From assembly GCA_947461915.1 (NCBI GenBank), contig CANHNG010000135.1, positions 1-5,683 on the forward strand: a stretch of DNA of 5,683 bases, given 5' to 3'. Below are positions 1 through 5,683 of this stretch, one piece after another. The stretch is from Flavobacteriaceae bacterium (GTDB taxonomy: Bacteria; Bacteroidota; Bacteroidia; Flavobacteriales; Flavobacteriaceae). The position numbers and the translations under genes are program-made. A model generated the notes under the pieces. It was not told where the DNA came from. It made no database searches and saw only the letters and a program-made list of their open reading frames with translations. The first letter of the stretch is position 1. Each line of letters begins with the position of its first letter.

Positions 1-1517
1 ATAACCAATCCCATTCTTTCTTGAGATTCGTTACCGATAATTTCTTTTGCCGAAAGGGTAGGGTCACCCACAGGCAATTTATCTAAATCGATCAATCCTC
101 CTGTTTCTTCCACCAATTCCGAAAGACAGTTCAAGTGTCCGCCCGCTCCGTGATCGTGAATGGAAACTATTGGATTATGGTCGCTTTCTACCAAACCTCG
201 AATAGCATTGGCAGCGCGTTTTTGCATTTCAGGGTTCGAACGTTGTACCGCATTCAACTCGATTCCAGAACTCATCGCTCCAGTATCGGCAGAAGAAACA
301 GCAGCACCACCCATTCCGATTCTATAATTTTCTCCACCCAAAATCACAATTTTGTCGCCTTCTTGCGGTTTGTGTTTGATGGCTTGATCCAGTTTTCCGT
401 AGCCAATTCCACCCGCTTGCATAATTACTTTGTCGTAACCTAATTTGCGGTTGTTTTCCTCGTGTTCAAATGTCAAAACCGAACCGGTAATCAAAGGTTG
501 TCCAAATTTATTTCCAAAATCAGAAGCTCCGTTCGATGCTTTTATTAAAATATCCATTGGCGTTTGATACAACCATTTTCTTTCGGTCATTCCGTTTTCC
601 CAAGGCTTGCCTTGATCTGATTCGGAGGGTTTTAATCGCGAATAGGAGGTCATATAAACCGCCGTTCCAGCCATTGGCAAAGAACCTTGTCCTCCCGCTA
701 AACGATCCCGGATTTCTCCTCCAGAACCGGTTGCAGCGCCATTGAAAGGTTCTACCGTTGTTGGAAAATTGTGGGTTTCTGCTTTTAAGGATATAACCGA
801 ATCAAATTCTTTTATTTCGTAAAAATCAGGCTTATCGGCTGTTTTTGGAGCGAATTGTTGCACACGCGGTCCTTTTACAAATGCCACGTTATCTTTGTAT
901 GCCGAAACTATGTCGTTCGGATTTTCGGATGATGTTTTTTTGATTAATTTGAAAAGAGATGTTTCTTTTTCCACTCCGTCAATGACAAAAGTTCCGTTGA
1001 AAATCTTGTGGCGACAGTGTTCTGAATTGGCTTGGGAAAAAGCAAAAATTTCGGAATCTGTTAATTTTCGTCCTAATTTGGTTGCCAAATCATCCAAGTA
1101 TTCCACTTCGTCAGGGCTCAAAGACAAACCCTCGGATTGGTTGTAAGCAGCAATATCATCAATATCCAAAATGGCTTCGGGCTGAATGTGAATCGTGAAA
1201 ATATCCTGGTTTAATTCAGAATATTTTTGCGAAAGCATGGGATCAAAATCAAAAGAATCATCTGAAGCTTTATGAAATTCTTCAATTCGAATGATTCCAG
1301 AAATGCCCATATTTTGAGTAATTTCTACCGCATTAGTGCTCCAAGGAGTTACCATTGTGGCGCGAGGGCCAACAAAAAAATCCGTTAATACGGATTTTTC
1401 TATTTTATGGGAATCGGCAAAAAGCCAGTTGAGTTTTGAAATGTCTTGAGCCGAAAGTAGGTTTTGCGTTTGTACTGCAAACAGGGTCTTGCTTTGTTTT
1501 TCAAAGAAATGAATCAT
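1..1517 (-). CDS. purL: Phosphoribosylformylglycinamidine synthase, large single-chain form (5' part, runs off the left edge)
   Basis: This cytoplasmic enzyme makes FGAM from FGAR, glutamine and ATP, the fourth step of de novo purine synthesis. Reading the minus strand from the ATG at 1517-1515 gives 505 uninterrupted codons plus two bases at the window edge. Visible motifs are SEHCRHKIF (residues 165-173), ETHNFPT (247-253), GAATGSGGEIRD (260-271), GGQGSLPMAGT (275-285), GGENYRIGMGGAA (394-406) and HDHGAGGH (454-461). Together these cover the N-terminal PurS-like part, the linker and the first synthase half. The family is about 1,200-1,300 residues, so the second synthase half and the C-terminal glutamine amidotransferase domain should lie beyond position 1. 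ETHNFPT, rather than the ETHNHPT of E. coli PurL, also occurs in eukaryotic enzymes and is not a defect. The start is supported by a promoter about 25 bp upstream and an A-rich leader. A terminator-like hairpin lies inside codons 40-48 (listed separately). Confidence 0.96.
   Translation of the reverse strand, partial: MIHFFEKQSKTLFAVQTQNLLSAQDISKLNWLFADSHKIEKSVLTDFFVGPRATMVTPWSTNAVEITQNMGISGIIRIEEFHKASDDSFDFDPMLSQKYSELNQDIFTIHIQPEAILDIDDIAAYNQSEGLSLSPDEVEYLDDLATKLGRKLTDSEIFAFSQANSEHCRHKIFNGTFVIDGVEKETSLFKLIKKTSSENPNDIVSAYKDNVAFVKGPRVQQFAPKTADKPDFYEIKEFDSVISLKAETHNFPTTVEPFNGAATGSGGEIRDRLAGGQGSLPMAGTAVYMTSYSRLKPSESDQGKPWENGMTERKWLYQTPMDILIKASNGASDFGNKFGQPLITGSVLTFEHEENNRKLGYDKVIMQAGGIGYGKLDQAIKHKPQEGDKIVILGGENYRIGMGGAAVSSADTGAMSSGIELNAVQRSNPEMQKRAANAIRGLVESDHNPIVSIHDHGAGGHLNCLSELVEETGGLIDLDKLPVGDPTLSAKEIIGNESQERMGLV
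1376..1399 (-). repeat. Terminator-like inverted repeat inside the 5' end of purL
   Basis: Two perfect 10-base arms, AAAAATCCGT (1376-1385) and ACGGATTTTT (1390-1399), flank a 4-base loop (1386-1389). In the purL transcript the hairpin covers nucleotides 119-142 of the coding sequence. It is followed directly by T residues, since the run of seven T on the minus strand spans 1380-1374. Its form is that of an intrinsic terminator with A and T tracts on both sides, which is unusual within a reading frame. Only three of the ten pairs are G-C, so its strength is uncertain. It may reflect codon constraint or may cause early attenuation; the sequence alone cannot tell. Confidence 0.5.
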
Positions 1518-1542
1518 TATTTCGTAGTTTGTATTGATGGCG

Positions 1543-1574
1543 CAAATTTAGTTTAAAAAAGTGCAATGCGCAAA
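1543..1574 (-). promoter_or_regulatory. Bacteroidota-type promoter of purL
   Basis: On the minus strand, TTTG (1574-1571) is followed after 20 bp by TAAATTTG (1550-1543). This matches the Bacteroidota primary sigma factor consensus of TTTG about 20 bp upstream of TAnnTTTG. The -7 element ends 25 bp before the purL ATG, so the leader should be only about 20 nt, too short for a riboswitch. The -33 element lies 6 bp beyond the stop codon of the lipoprotein gene, so the promoter fills nearly all of the 63-bp gap. This implies that purL can be transcribed independently of the upstream gene. Confidence 0.8.
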
Positions 1575-1580
1575 GAACAA

Positions 1581-3143
1581 TTATGGAATTGCTATAAATT
1601 GATAAGCTCCAATATCAGAGCTTGGTGATGTTGAAGTTGGTCTTGGATTATTTAAAATATCTGGAAATTTTGAGTAAGTTGAATTTCCATTTCCAATTGC
1701 ACCCGAATCAACCGTAATATTTAATTGATTTTTGTTACTATTTTTGAATTTAGGATCAATGTTTTTCTTGTTTCCTTTTTCTTGTTTCCTTATGTCCTCA
1801 TAGAATAAATCAGAAGAGATAGAAGTATTTTCATCATTAAATTTTACTAAACAATGGTCAAAGGTTGAAGTAAAATCGGATCCTTTATGATCTAAAAATA
1901 GCTCTACATTATTAGAACCATAAATGATACAATTTTTGAAATTGGCAGTCATCTTTGAATCTTGAATTTTATTCTTTTTATCAACAAAATAATCATTTAA
2001 TAAAAGAGCTACCTGTTTTGTGCTTGACCAATTATTATTAAAAGTACAATGAGTAAAGTTGTAATCGCCTCCATAAACACAAGCCAAACTTGCCTGTCCA
2101 CAATTATTTATAACTAGATTTGTTCCAGTAATAGTTGATTTTTTTGCTAAAATTCCAAATATTGAACAATTATAAATTTGTGAGTTATCTATCTTTAAAC
2201 TTGGCTGTACGTCAACTGTTTCGTCATTTCTTTGCATCCATAAACCTAAAGTAGCATTTTTGAGATTCAGATAGTTAATTTGATTTTCAATAGATTCAGA
2301 AAATAGTATAAGTGCTCCCCATTGTCCGGGTGTATCTTCGAATTCGGGTTCAAGGCGGTCACCTTCAAATGTTACTTCTCTACGATTAATTATCTCTCCT
2401 TTGGCATTAGTTTCGTTTAATTGCCCTTCAATTTTTAACGTTGCACCATTATCAATTACTAAACCTGACTCGGCGTGAAAATATACCCTAGCCCCTTCAT
2501 CAATTATCAGGGTTTTACCATTAGGTACGGCAGCATATCCATAAATTACATACGGTTTGTCTTTAGTCCAATGTAGTTCATTATTAGTTAATAATTCATG
2601 GCCTTCAACACCGTTAAGTCCAATTATAGATAACGTTTCTTTTATCCCTGTGTCTAAGGGTTTATTTGGAAAAATAAAATTTGCATCTTGAATGAGTGTC
2701 ACCAATTCTACTTCTTGAGTTTTTCCAGCGCTAGCAAAAAGAATTTTATCGGTATAACGAAAACGATCTTCATCTTTAGGCTCAGTGTCATCGGTTGTAA
2801 TTGCTGTTGTTTCAATGAAAATATACAAACTGTCTTTAGCCAAAAGTGTCACATTCTCGAATGTTTTCCCTTGATTTCCTTGCATTCCATCAATTGTCAT
2901 TCTGAATTTTGAATTTAATCCATTTTCCAGTTTAATACTTGGGATAGTGATGTCGTTTTTACTACGATTGTACACTTTTAAGTTATAGGTGCTAGAGCCA
3001 ATATTTTTAAAAACAGTATCCAAATAAACTGTTTTTTTAGAAAATTCTAAATCTCCGGTACTGGCCACGGTTTCAAAATCAGTTCGACACGAGCTAAGAG
3101 AAATAAGTATCCCAATAAAAAAAACCAAAGTTAGCGTGCGCAT
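1581..3143 (-). CDS. Predicted lipoprotein with right-handed parallel beta-helix, function unknown
   Basis: This 520-residue protein has a signal peptide ending in a lipobox: MRT, a hydrophobic stretch (4-16), then LSSC with the lipidated Cys at 19. It should be anchored in the cell envelope. Residues 20-155 look like a beta-sandwich module, with VFKNIGSSTYNLKVYNRS resembling ASH/choice-of-anchor D repeats. From about 200 a beta-helix begins with PNGKTLIIDEGARVYFH and GLVIDNGATLKIEG, and short repeating strands with Asn-rich turns run to about 465 (NNCG, HCTFNNN, FKNCIIYG, FDHCLVKF). The end has DIGAYQ (510-515), typical of the closing segment of many Bacteroidota beta-helix proteins. I see no catalytic signature of a pectate lyase or other polysaccharide lyase, and no type IX sorting domain. 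After Cys19 the residues RTDFE have some acidic character but are not a clear surface-export signal. The start at 3143 is chosen over an in-frame ATG at 3203, because only this start puts the signal peptide at the N-terminus. Codons 452-461 lie in a 14-bp tandem duplication. The role is unknown; a surface-exposed binding or carbohydrate-related scaffold is possible. Confidence 0.88.
   Translation of the reverse strand: MRTLTLVFFIGILISLSSCRTDFETVASTGDLEFSKKTVYLDTVFKNIGSSTYNLKVYNRSKNDITIPSIKLENGLNSKFRMTIDGMQGNQGKTFENVTLLAKDSLYIFIETTAITTDDTEPKDEDRFRYTDKILFASAGKTQEVELVTLIQDANFIFPNKPLDTGIKETLSIIGLNGVEGHELLTNNELHWTKDKPYVIYGYAAVPNGKTLIIDEGARVYFHAESGLVIDNGATLKIEGQLNETNAKGEIINRREVTFEGDRLEPEFEDTPGQWGALILFSESIENQINYLNLKNATLGLWMQRNDETVDVQPSLKIDNSQIYNCSIFGILAKKSTITGTNLVINNCGQASLACVYGGDYNFTHCTFNNNWSSTKQVALLLNDYFVDKKNKIQDSKMTANFKNCIIYGSNNVELFLDHKGSDFTSTFDHCLVKFNDENTSISSDLFYEDIRKQEKGNKKNIDPKFKNSNKNQLNITVDSGAIGNGNSTYSKFPDILNNPRPTSTSPSSDIGAYQFIAIP
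1762..1791 (-). repeat. Perfect 14-bp tandem duplication within the lipoprotein gene
   Basis: On the coding (minus) strand the unit GGAAACAAGAAAAA occurs twice head to tail (1789-1776 and 1775-1762), and the period extends two bases further to 1791. Fourteen is not a multiple of three, so the two copies are read in different frames, giving RKQEK and GNKKN (residues 452-461). With one copy removed, the frame reads R-K-Q-E-K-H and then TGA, cutting off the last 59 residues including DIGAYQ. The downstream motif NIDPKF fits a normal beta-helix terminus, so the two-copy state appears to be the functional frame. Confidence 0.85.
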
Positions 3144-3186
3144 TTCGTTATATTTTTTTGTAAAAATAGGAAAAATCAAATCGAAT

Positions 3187-3203
3187 TTGAAAACGATTTT
3201 CAA
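3187..3203. promoter_or_regulatory. Interrupted palindrome in the divergent intergenic region, possible operator
   Basis: TTGAAAACGATTTTCAA has perfect 7-base arms (3187-3193 and 3197-3203) around CGA. It sits 44 bp upstream of the lipoprotein ATG and 79 bp upstream of the thioesterase ATG. The GAAAA-CG-TTTTC layout loosely resembles LacI-family operators, but the centre is one base off a perfect palindrome. A weak minus-strand promoter match overlaps it: TTG at 3203-3201, then 16 bp, then TCGATTTG at 3184-3177. A regulator bound here could occlude that promoter. AT-rich DNA makes chance palindromes common, so this is tentative. Confidence 0.35.
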
Positions 3204-3228
3204 TATATAACGTATAATAACAATTGTA

Positions 3229-3263
3229 TTGCTATTAGGTGTCTAATCTTTTATATAAATTTA
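3229..3263 (+). promoter_or_regulatory. Weak candidate promoter for the thioesterase-menF-bshB1 genes
   Basis: TAAATTTA (3256-3263) matches seven of eight positions of the TAnnTTTG -7 element and ends 19 bp before the thioesterase ATG. The nearest upstream TTG (3229-3231) is 24 bp away, longer than the usual 19-21 bp. The placement is right for a short leader, but the match is much poorer than at purL or at the tRNA gene. This may mean low-level or activated transcription. Confidence 0.35.
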
Positions 3264-3282
3264 CACTTTTAAAGCCTAAAAC

Positions 3283-3717
3283 ATGACATTCGACAAAGAA
3301 AAAATACTCCATTATTGTAACGAAGTTTCGAAAAATACTTTAATGCAAACCCTGAATATTGAATATATTGATGCAGGTCCTGATTATTTAGTGGCTACCA
3401 TGCCAGTGAATTCATCCGTTCATCAGCCTATGGGATTATTGCACGGCGGAGCCACAGTGGCCTTGGCCGAAAGTGTGGGAAGTGCTGCATCCATGTTGTT
3501 TGTAAATTCGGAGGTTAGCGAAGTTCGTGGAATTGAGATAGCGGCCAATCATTTGAAAGCAAAACGTGATGGAATTGTAACCGCAACTGCAAGAATTGTT
3601 CACAAGGGGAGAAGTATTCATCTTTGGGAAATTCGGGTTGTAGATGAGAACGATCATTTAATTTCGCTATGCAAATTGACCAATATGGTTTTGCCAAAAA
3701 GAAAAAGCGAAGACTAA
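3283..3717 (+). CDS. menI: Hotdog-fold acyl-CoA thioesterase, probable DHNA-CoA hydrolase (YdiI/MenI type)
   Basis: The 144-residue protein is a PaaI/YdiI-type hotdog thioesterase. The family signature is clear: V46-HQP-MG-L-LHGG-A, with Gln48, His54, Gly55-Gly56, and Glu63-Ser64 in LAES. These fall at the same numbers as the active-site Gln48, His54 and catalytic Glu63 of E. coli YdiI, which hydrolyses 1,4-dihydroxy-2-naphthoyl-CoA in menaquinone synthesis. The length is close to YdiI (136 residues). The gene lies 2 bp before isochorismate synthase, which favours the menaquinone role over the related enterobactin proofreading (EntH) or phenylacetate (PaaI) roles. The family is promiscuous toward acyl-CoAs, so the substrate is inferred from context. 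The start is the only sensible ATG; its leader is A/T-rich with no Shine-Dalgarno sequence, as usual in this phylum. It is probably the first gene of the plus-strand operon. Confidence 0.88.
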   Translation: MTFDKEKILHYCNEVSKNTLMQTLNIEYIDAGPDYLVATMPVNSSVHQPMGLLHGGATVALAESVGSAASMLFVNSEVSEVRGIEIAANHLKAKRDGIVTATARIVHKGRSIHLWEIRVVDENDHLISLCKLTNMVLPKRKSED

Positions 3718-3719
3718 AT

Positions 3720-4790
3720 ATGAAAATAATTTTAGACAAAGCTACCAAACAATTGGCGCAAAATCTCCCTTTTGTGCTTTATAAAAAACCTAATAACGCT
3801 AATGTTATTGGTCTTTTTCAGAAGAATGACAGCTTGTTTTTGGTACAGGATTTTACTGAGAAAGGATTTGTTTTTACCTCTTTTGATGGGAATCAGAATA
3901 TTATAATTCCAGAAAATCAATCCGAGGTTAGTCGTGTTGTCTATTATAAAAACAAAACTGACTATCCGGAAATAGAATCGAATTTGCCAAATGAATTGGA
4001 TAGAATTCACTTTAAAAAATTAGTTACTAAGGGTATTCAAGCCATTGAAAATAACGAATTCAAGAAAGTGGTTTTGTCCAGAAAAGAAATGGTTGATTTG
4101 GTTCATTTTGATTTGATTAAGGCATTCGAAAAGTTAGTCCAATTGTATCCTTCTACATTTGTCTATTGCTTTTTTCACCCGAAAGTTGGTGTTTGGTTTG
4201 GAGCCACACCCGAACAATTAGTAAAAGCGAATAGTACTTCATTTCAAACCATTGCTTTGGCGGGTACGCAAAAAGACAGGGGGTCTTCGGAAGTGTTTTG
4301 GGAGGAAAAAGAAAAAGAGGAACAAGAATTTGTGACCGATTATATTGTGGAAACGCTCAATGAGGCAGCTAATGAAGTAGTCGTTTCAAAACCGTATAGC
4401 TTGAAAGCGGGAAGTATTTGGCATATCAAAACGGATATTTCAGGGGTTTTTAATTCTGGTTTTGGTTTGCAACAAGTGATTCGGTTATTGCATCCGACAC
4501 CGGCAGTTTGTGGTTTGCCAAAGGATAAAGCGAAAGTGTTTATTTTAGAAAATGAAAATTACGACAGAACCTTTTATACAGGCTTTTTGGGAGAATTAAA
4601 TTACGATTTTACCACAGATTCCATAAGTTCAGATTTGTTCGTAAATTTGCGCTGTGCAGAAATTTTTGATTCTCAGGCAAATTTGTACGTGGGATGTGGA
4701 ATTACAAAAGATAGCATTCCCGAAAAAGAATGGCAGGAAAGCGTTAATAAATCAGTGACGATGAAGAGAATTTTAGATTGCAGAATTTAG
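3720..4790 (+). CDS. menF: Isochorismate synthase, menaquinone pathway
   Basis: The 356-residue protein is a chorismate-binding enzyme converting chorismate to isochorismate, the entry step of the classical menaquinone pathway. Motifs in order: KKVVLSRK (115-122) with the likely water-activating Lys116; GATPEQL (161-167) with the likely general acid Glu165; IALAGT (178-183); EEQEFV (200-205) with a probable Mg-binding Glu203; WHIKT (234-238); HPTPAVCG (258-265); YDRTFYTGFLG (281-291); LFVNLRCA (306-313); and GCGI...EKEWQE (325-340) ending in a probable second Mg ligand, Glu340. The residue roles come from alignment by eye with E. coli EntC. The enzyme is shorter than E. coli MenF (about 430), mainly in the N-terminal half, as in other Bacteroidota. 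The start at 3720, 2 bp after the thioesterase stop, is preferred to an in-frame ATG at 3669 that would add a basic 17-residue tail overlapping the upstream gene. The alternative is a siderophore isochorismate synthase, but no siderophore genes are nearby. Confidence 0.9.
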   Translation: MKIILDKATKQLAQNLPFVLYKKPNNANVIGLFQKNDSLFLVQDFTEKGFVFTSFDGNQNIIIPENQSEVSRVVYYKNKTDYPEIESNLPNELDRIHFKKLVTKGIQAIENNEFKKVVLSRKEMVDLVHFDLIKAFEKLVQLYPSTFVYCFFHPKVGVWFGATPEQLVKANSTSFQTIALAGTQKDRGSSEVFWEEKEKEEQEFVTDYIVETLNEAANEVVVSKPYSLKAGSIWHIKTDISGVFNSGFGLQQVIRLLHPTPAVCGLPKDKAKVFILENENYDRTFYTGFLGELNYDFTTDSISSDLFVNLRCAEIFDSQANLYVGCGITKDSIPEKEWQESVNKSVTMKRILDCRI

Positions 4791-4830
4791 ATTCTTTATT
4801 GCCATTGAAAATAATGAAACAAAAAATGAT

Positions 4831-5547
4831 ATGAAACTAGACATACTAGCATTCGGTGCACATCCAGACGATGTTGAATTGGGTTGTGGTGGAACAATTG
4901 CCAAGGAAATAGCCTTGGGCAAAAAGGTAGGTATTATCGATTTGACCCATGGGGAATTAGGTACTCGTGGTTCGAAGGAAATCCGGGATGAAGAAGCGAA
5001 GGCGGCAGCAAAAATACTTGGGGTTTCCGTTCGTGAAAACCTGAATATGCGTGATGGTTTTTTTGCCAATGATGAATGGCATCAGTTGGAAATCATTAAA
5101 ATGATTCGAAAATACCAGCCCGAAATTGTTTTGTGTAACAGTATTGAAGATCGCCATATCGATCACGGCAAAGGGAGTAAACTAGTCTCTGATGCTTGTT
5201 TTTTATCAGGTTTAATGAAGATTGAAACTGAAAATAATGGTGAAAAACAAAAATCTTGGCGACCTAAAATAGTATATCATTATATTCAATGGAATAACAT
5301 AACACCTGATTTTGTGGTCGACATTACGGGCTATAATGATAAAAAAGTTGAAGCTATTTTAGCCTACGGTTCCCAATTTTACAACTCCAATTCGGAGGAG
5401 CCTGAAACGCATATTTCATCCAAAAACTTTTTGGAAAGCCTCAATTACCGCGCTAAGGATTTAGGGAGATTAATTGGCACTGACTATGCCGAAGGGTTTA
5501 CTACAGAAAGATATTTGGCCGTCAATAGTTTAGCGGACTTGATATAA
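4831..5547 (+). CDS. bshB1: Bacillithiol biosynthesis deacetylase BshB1 (PIG-L/LmbE family)
   Basis: This zinc-dependent enzyme removes the acetyl group from N-acetylglucosaminyl-malate, the second step of bacillithiol synthesis, after BshA and before BshC. The 238 residues match the usual BshB1 length. AHPDDVELGCGG (10-21) supplies zinc ligands His11 and Asp14 and the catalytic base Asp13. DRHIDHGKG (107-115) supplies His109 and the third zinc ligand His112. THGELGTRG (39-47) and YGSQF (194-198) are also typical of BshB1, and favour it over the mycothiol or general LmbE relatives. The gene starts 40 bp after menF, with an A-rich leader and no promoter match in between, so it is probably co-transcribed with menF. 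The neighbouring bshA and bshC are not in the window. The stop overlaps the start of an AT-only hairpin. A BshB2-like or other sugar deacetylase activity cannot be fully excluded. Confidence 0.93.
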   Translation: MKLDILAFGAHPDDVELGCGGTIAKEIALGKKVGIIDLTHGELGTRGSKEIRDEEAKAAAKILGVSVRENLNMRDGFFANDEWHQLEIIKMIRKYQPEIVLCNSIEDRHIDHGKGSKLVSDACFLSGLMKIETENNGEKQKSWRPKIVYHYIQWNNITPDFVVDITGYNDKKVEAILAYGSQFYNSNSEEPETHISSKNFLESLNYRAKDLGRLIGTDYAEGFTTERYLAVNSLADLI

Positions 5548-5564
5548 TTTTTTTGAAAATTTTA

Positions 5565-5595
5565 TTTGCAAAAGCAAACTTTAGTGCTATATTTG
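5565..5595 (+). promoter_or_regulatory. Bacteroidota-type promoter of the tRNA-His gene
   Basis: TTTG (5565-5568) and TATATTTG (5588-5595) are spaced by 19 bp, an exact match to TTTG-N19-TAnnTTTG. Transcription should start around 5600-5603, leaving a leader of roughly 8-10 nt before the mature tRNA. The -33 element also forms one arm of a small inverted repeat, TTTGC-AAAA-GCAAA (5565-5578). Confidence 0.82.
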
Positions 5596-5610
5596 CACAC
5601 GTTAAAAATG

Positions 5611-5683
5611 GTGGTTGTAGCTCAGCTGGTTAGAGTATTGGTTTGTGGTGCCGAGGGTCGCCGGTTCGAACCCGGTCAGCCAC
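5611..5683 (+). tRNA. tRNA-His (anticodon GTG), cut at the right edge before the discriminator base
   Basis: A full cloverleaf can be drawn. The acceptor stem is GTGGTTG (5611-5617) with CAGCCAC (5677-5683). The D stem is GCTC (5620-5623) with GAGT (5633-5636). The anticodon stem is 5638-5642 with 5650-5654, around the loop TTGTGGT, placing the anticodon GTG at 5645-5647. A 5-base variable loop (5655-5659) and a T arm with loop TTCGAAC (5665-5671) complete it. The base before the acceptor stem (5610) is G, which fits the extra G-1 identity element of bacterial tRNA-His. The first base outside the window, position 73, is therefore expected to be C. The window ends at tRNA position 72, so whether CCA is encoded cannot be seen. 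Confidence 0.95.

Noticed and set aside
135..1146. Plus-strand open frames of 69-102 codons opposite purL
   Set aside because: They lie entirely antisense to well-supported purL codons, show no family motif, and have compositions expected of shadow frames.
3144..3203. A longer lipoprotein starting at the in-frame ATG at 3203 (20 extra residues)
   Set aside because: It would bury the signal peptide behind a lysine- and phenylalanine-rich extension. The ATG at 3143 gives a standard lipoprotein signal, and the extra stretch overlaps the palindrome and promoter-like sequence.
3669..3719. A menF start at the in-frame ATG at 3669
   Set aside because: The extra 17 residues lie in another frame over the conserved end of the thioesterase gene, include a run of lysines from its codons, and precede no family motif. 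The ATG 2 bp after the thioesterase stop fits better.
4773..5166. Minus-strand open frames opposite bshB1 (up to 98 codons)
   Set aside because: They are antisense to the conserved zinc-site codons and lack recognisable motifs or promoters.
5546..5561. Possible terminator after bshB1: AATTTT-TTTG-AAAATT followed by TTAT
   Set aside because: The 6-bp stem has no G-C pair, so it is too weak to call. In this AT-rich gap such palindromes arise readily by chance.
5565..5578. Inverted repeat TTTGC-AAAA-GCAAA at the tRNA promoter
   Set aside because: The left arm is the -33 element itself, the arms are only five bases, and no T-run follows. It is not convincing as an operator or terminator.
1..5683. 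Mobile element, CRISPR, defence or toxin-antitoxin system
   Set aside because: No transposase, integrase, repeat array, nuclease or small gene pair is visible. All genes are housekeeping or single envelope genes of uniform composition, and the tRNA is cut at the edge, so any integration downstream of it cannot be judged.

Overview
The window looks like ordinary core chromosome of a low-GC Bacteroidota, most likely a Flavobacterium-type Flavobacteriia. Four things point there: promoters of the TTTG-N19/20-TAnnTTTG type, A-rich translation starts without clear Shine-Dalgarno sequences, a PurL of the large single-chain type, and a bacillithiol gene next to a menaquinone gene. The genus is inferred from gene content and style, not proven.

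Left part, minus strand. Bases 1-1517 hold the first 505 codons of purL (de novo purine synthesis), which runs off the left edge. It has its own well-formed promoter at 1543-1574, squeezed into the 63-bp gap behind the next gene. That gene (1581-3143) encodes a 520-residue predicted lipoprotein with an N-terminal beta-sandwich-like part and a right-handed beta-helix. I recognise its architecture but not its function. It contains a perfect 14-bp tandem duplication, a length not divisible by three, placed where losing one copy would remove the conserved C-terminus.

Middle. A 139-bp divergent intergenic region (3144-3282) separates the minus-strand pair from the plus-strand genes. It carries a 17-bp interrupted palindrome and only weak promoter matches.

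Right part, plus strand. A hotdog-fold thioesterase of the YdiI/MenI type (3283-3717) is followed after 2 bp by isochorismate synthase menF (3720-4790), and after 40 bp by the bacillithiol deacetylase bshB1 (4831-5547). The first two fit two steps of menaquinone synthesis: chorismate to isochorismate, and hydrolysis of DHNA-CoA. The third makes the glucosaminyl-malate intermediate of bacillithiol. The three are probably co-transcribed. A tRNA-His(GTG) gene with a near-consensus promoter ends at the right edge.

I saw no mobile element, CRISPR array, defence system or toxin-antitoxin pair. The main signals for a second look are the frame-breaking tandem repeat in the lipoprotein gene, a terminator-like hairpin inside the start of purL, and the intergenic palindrome.
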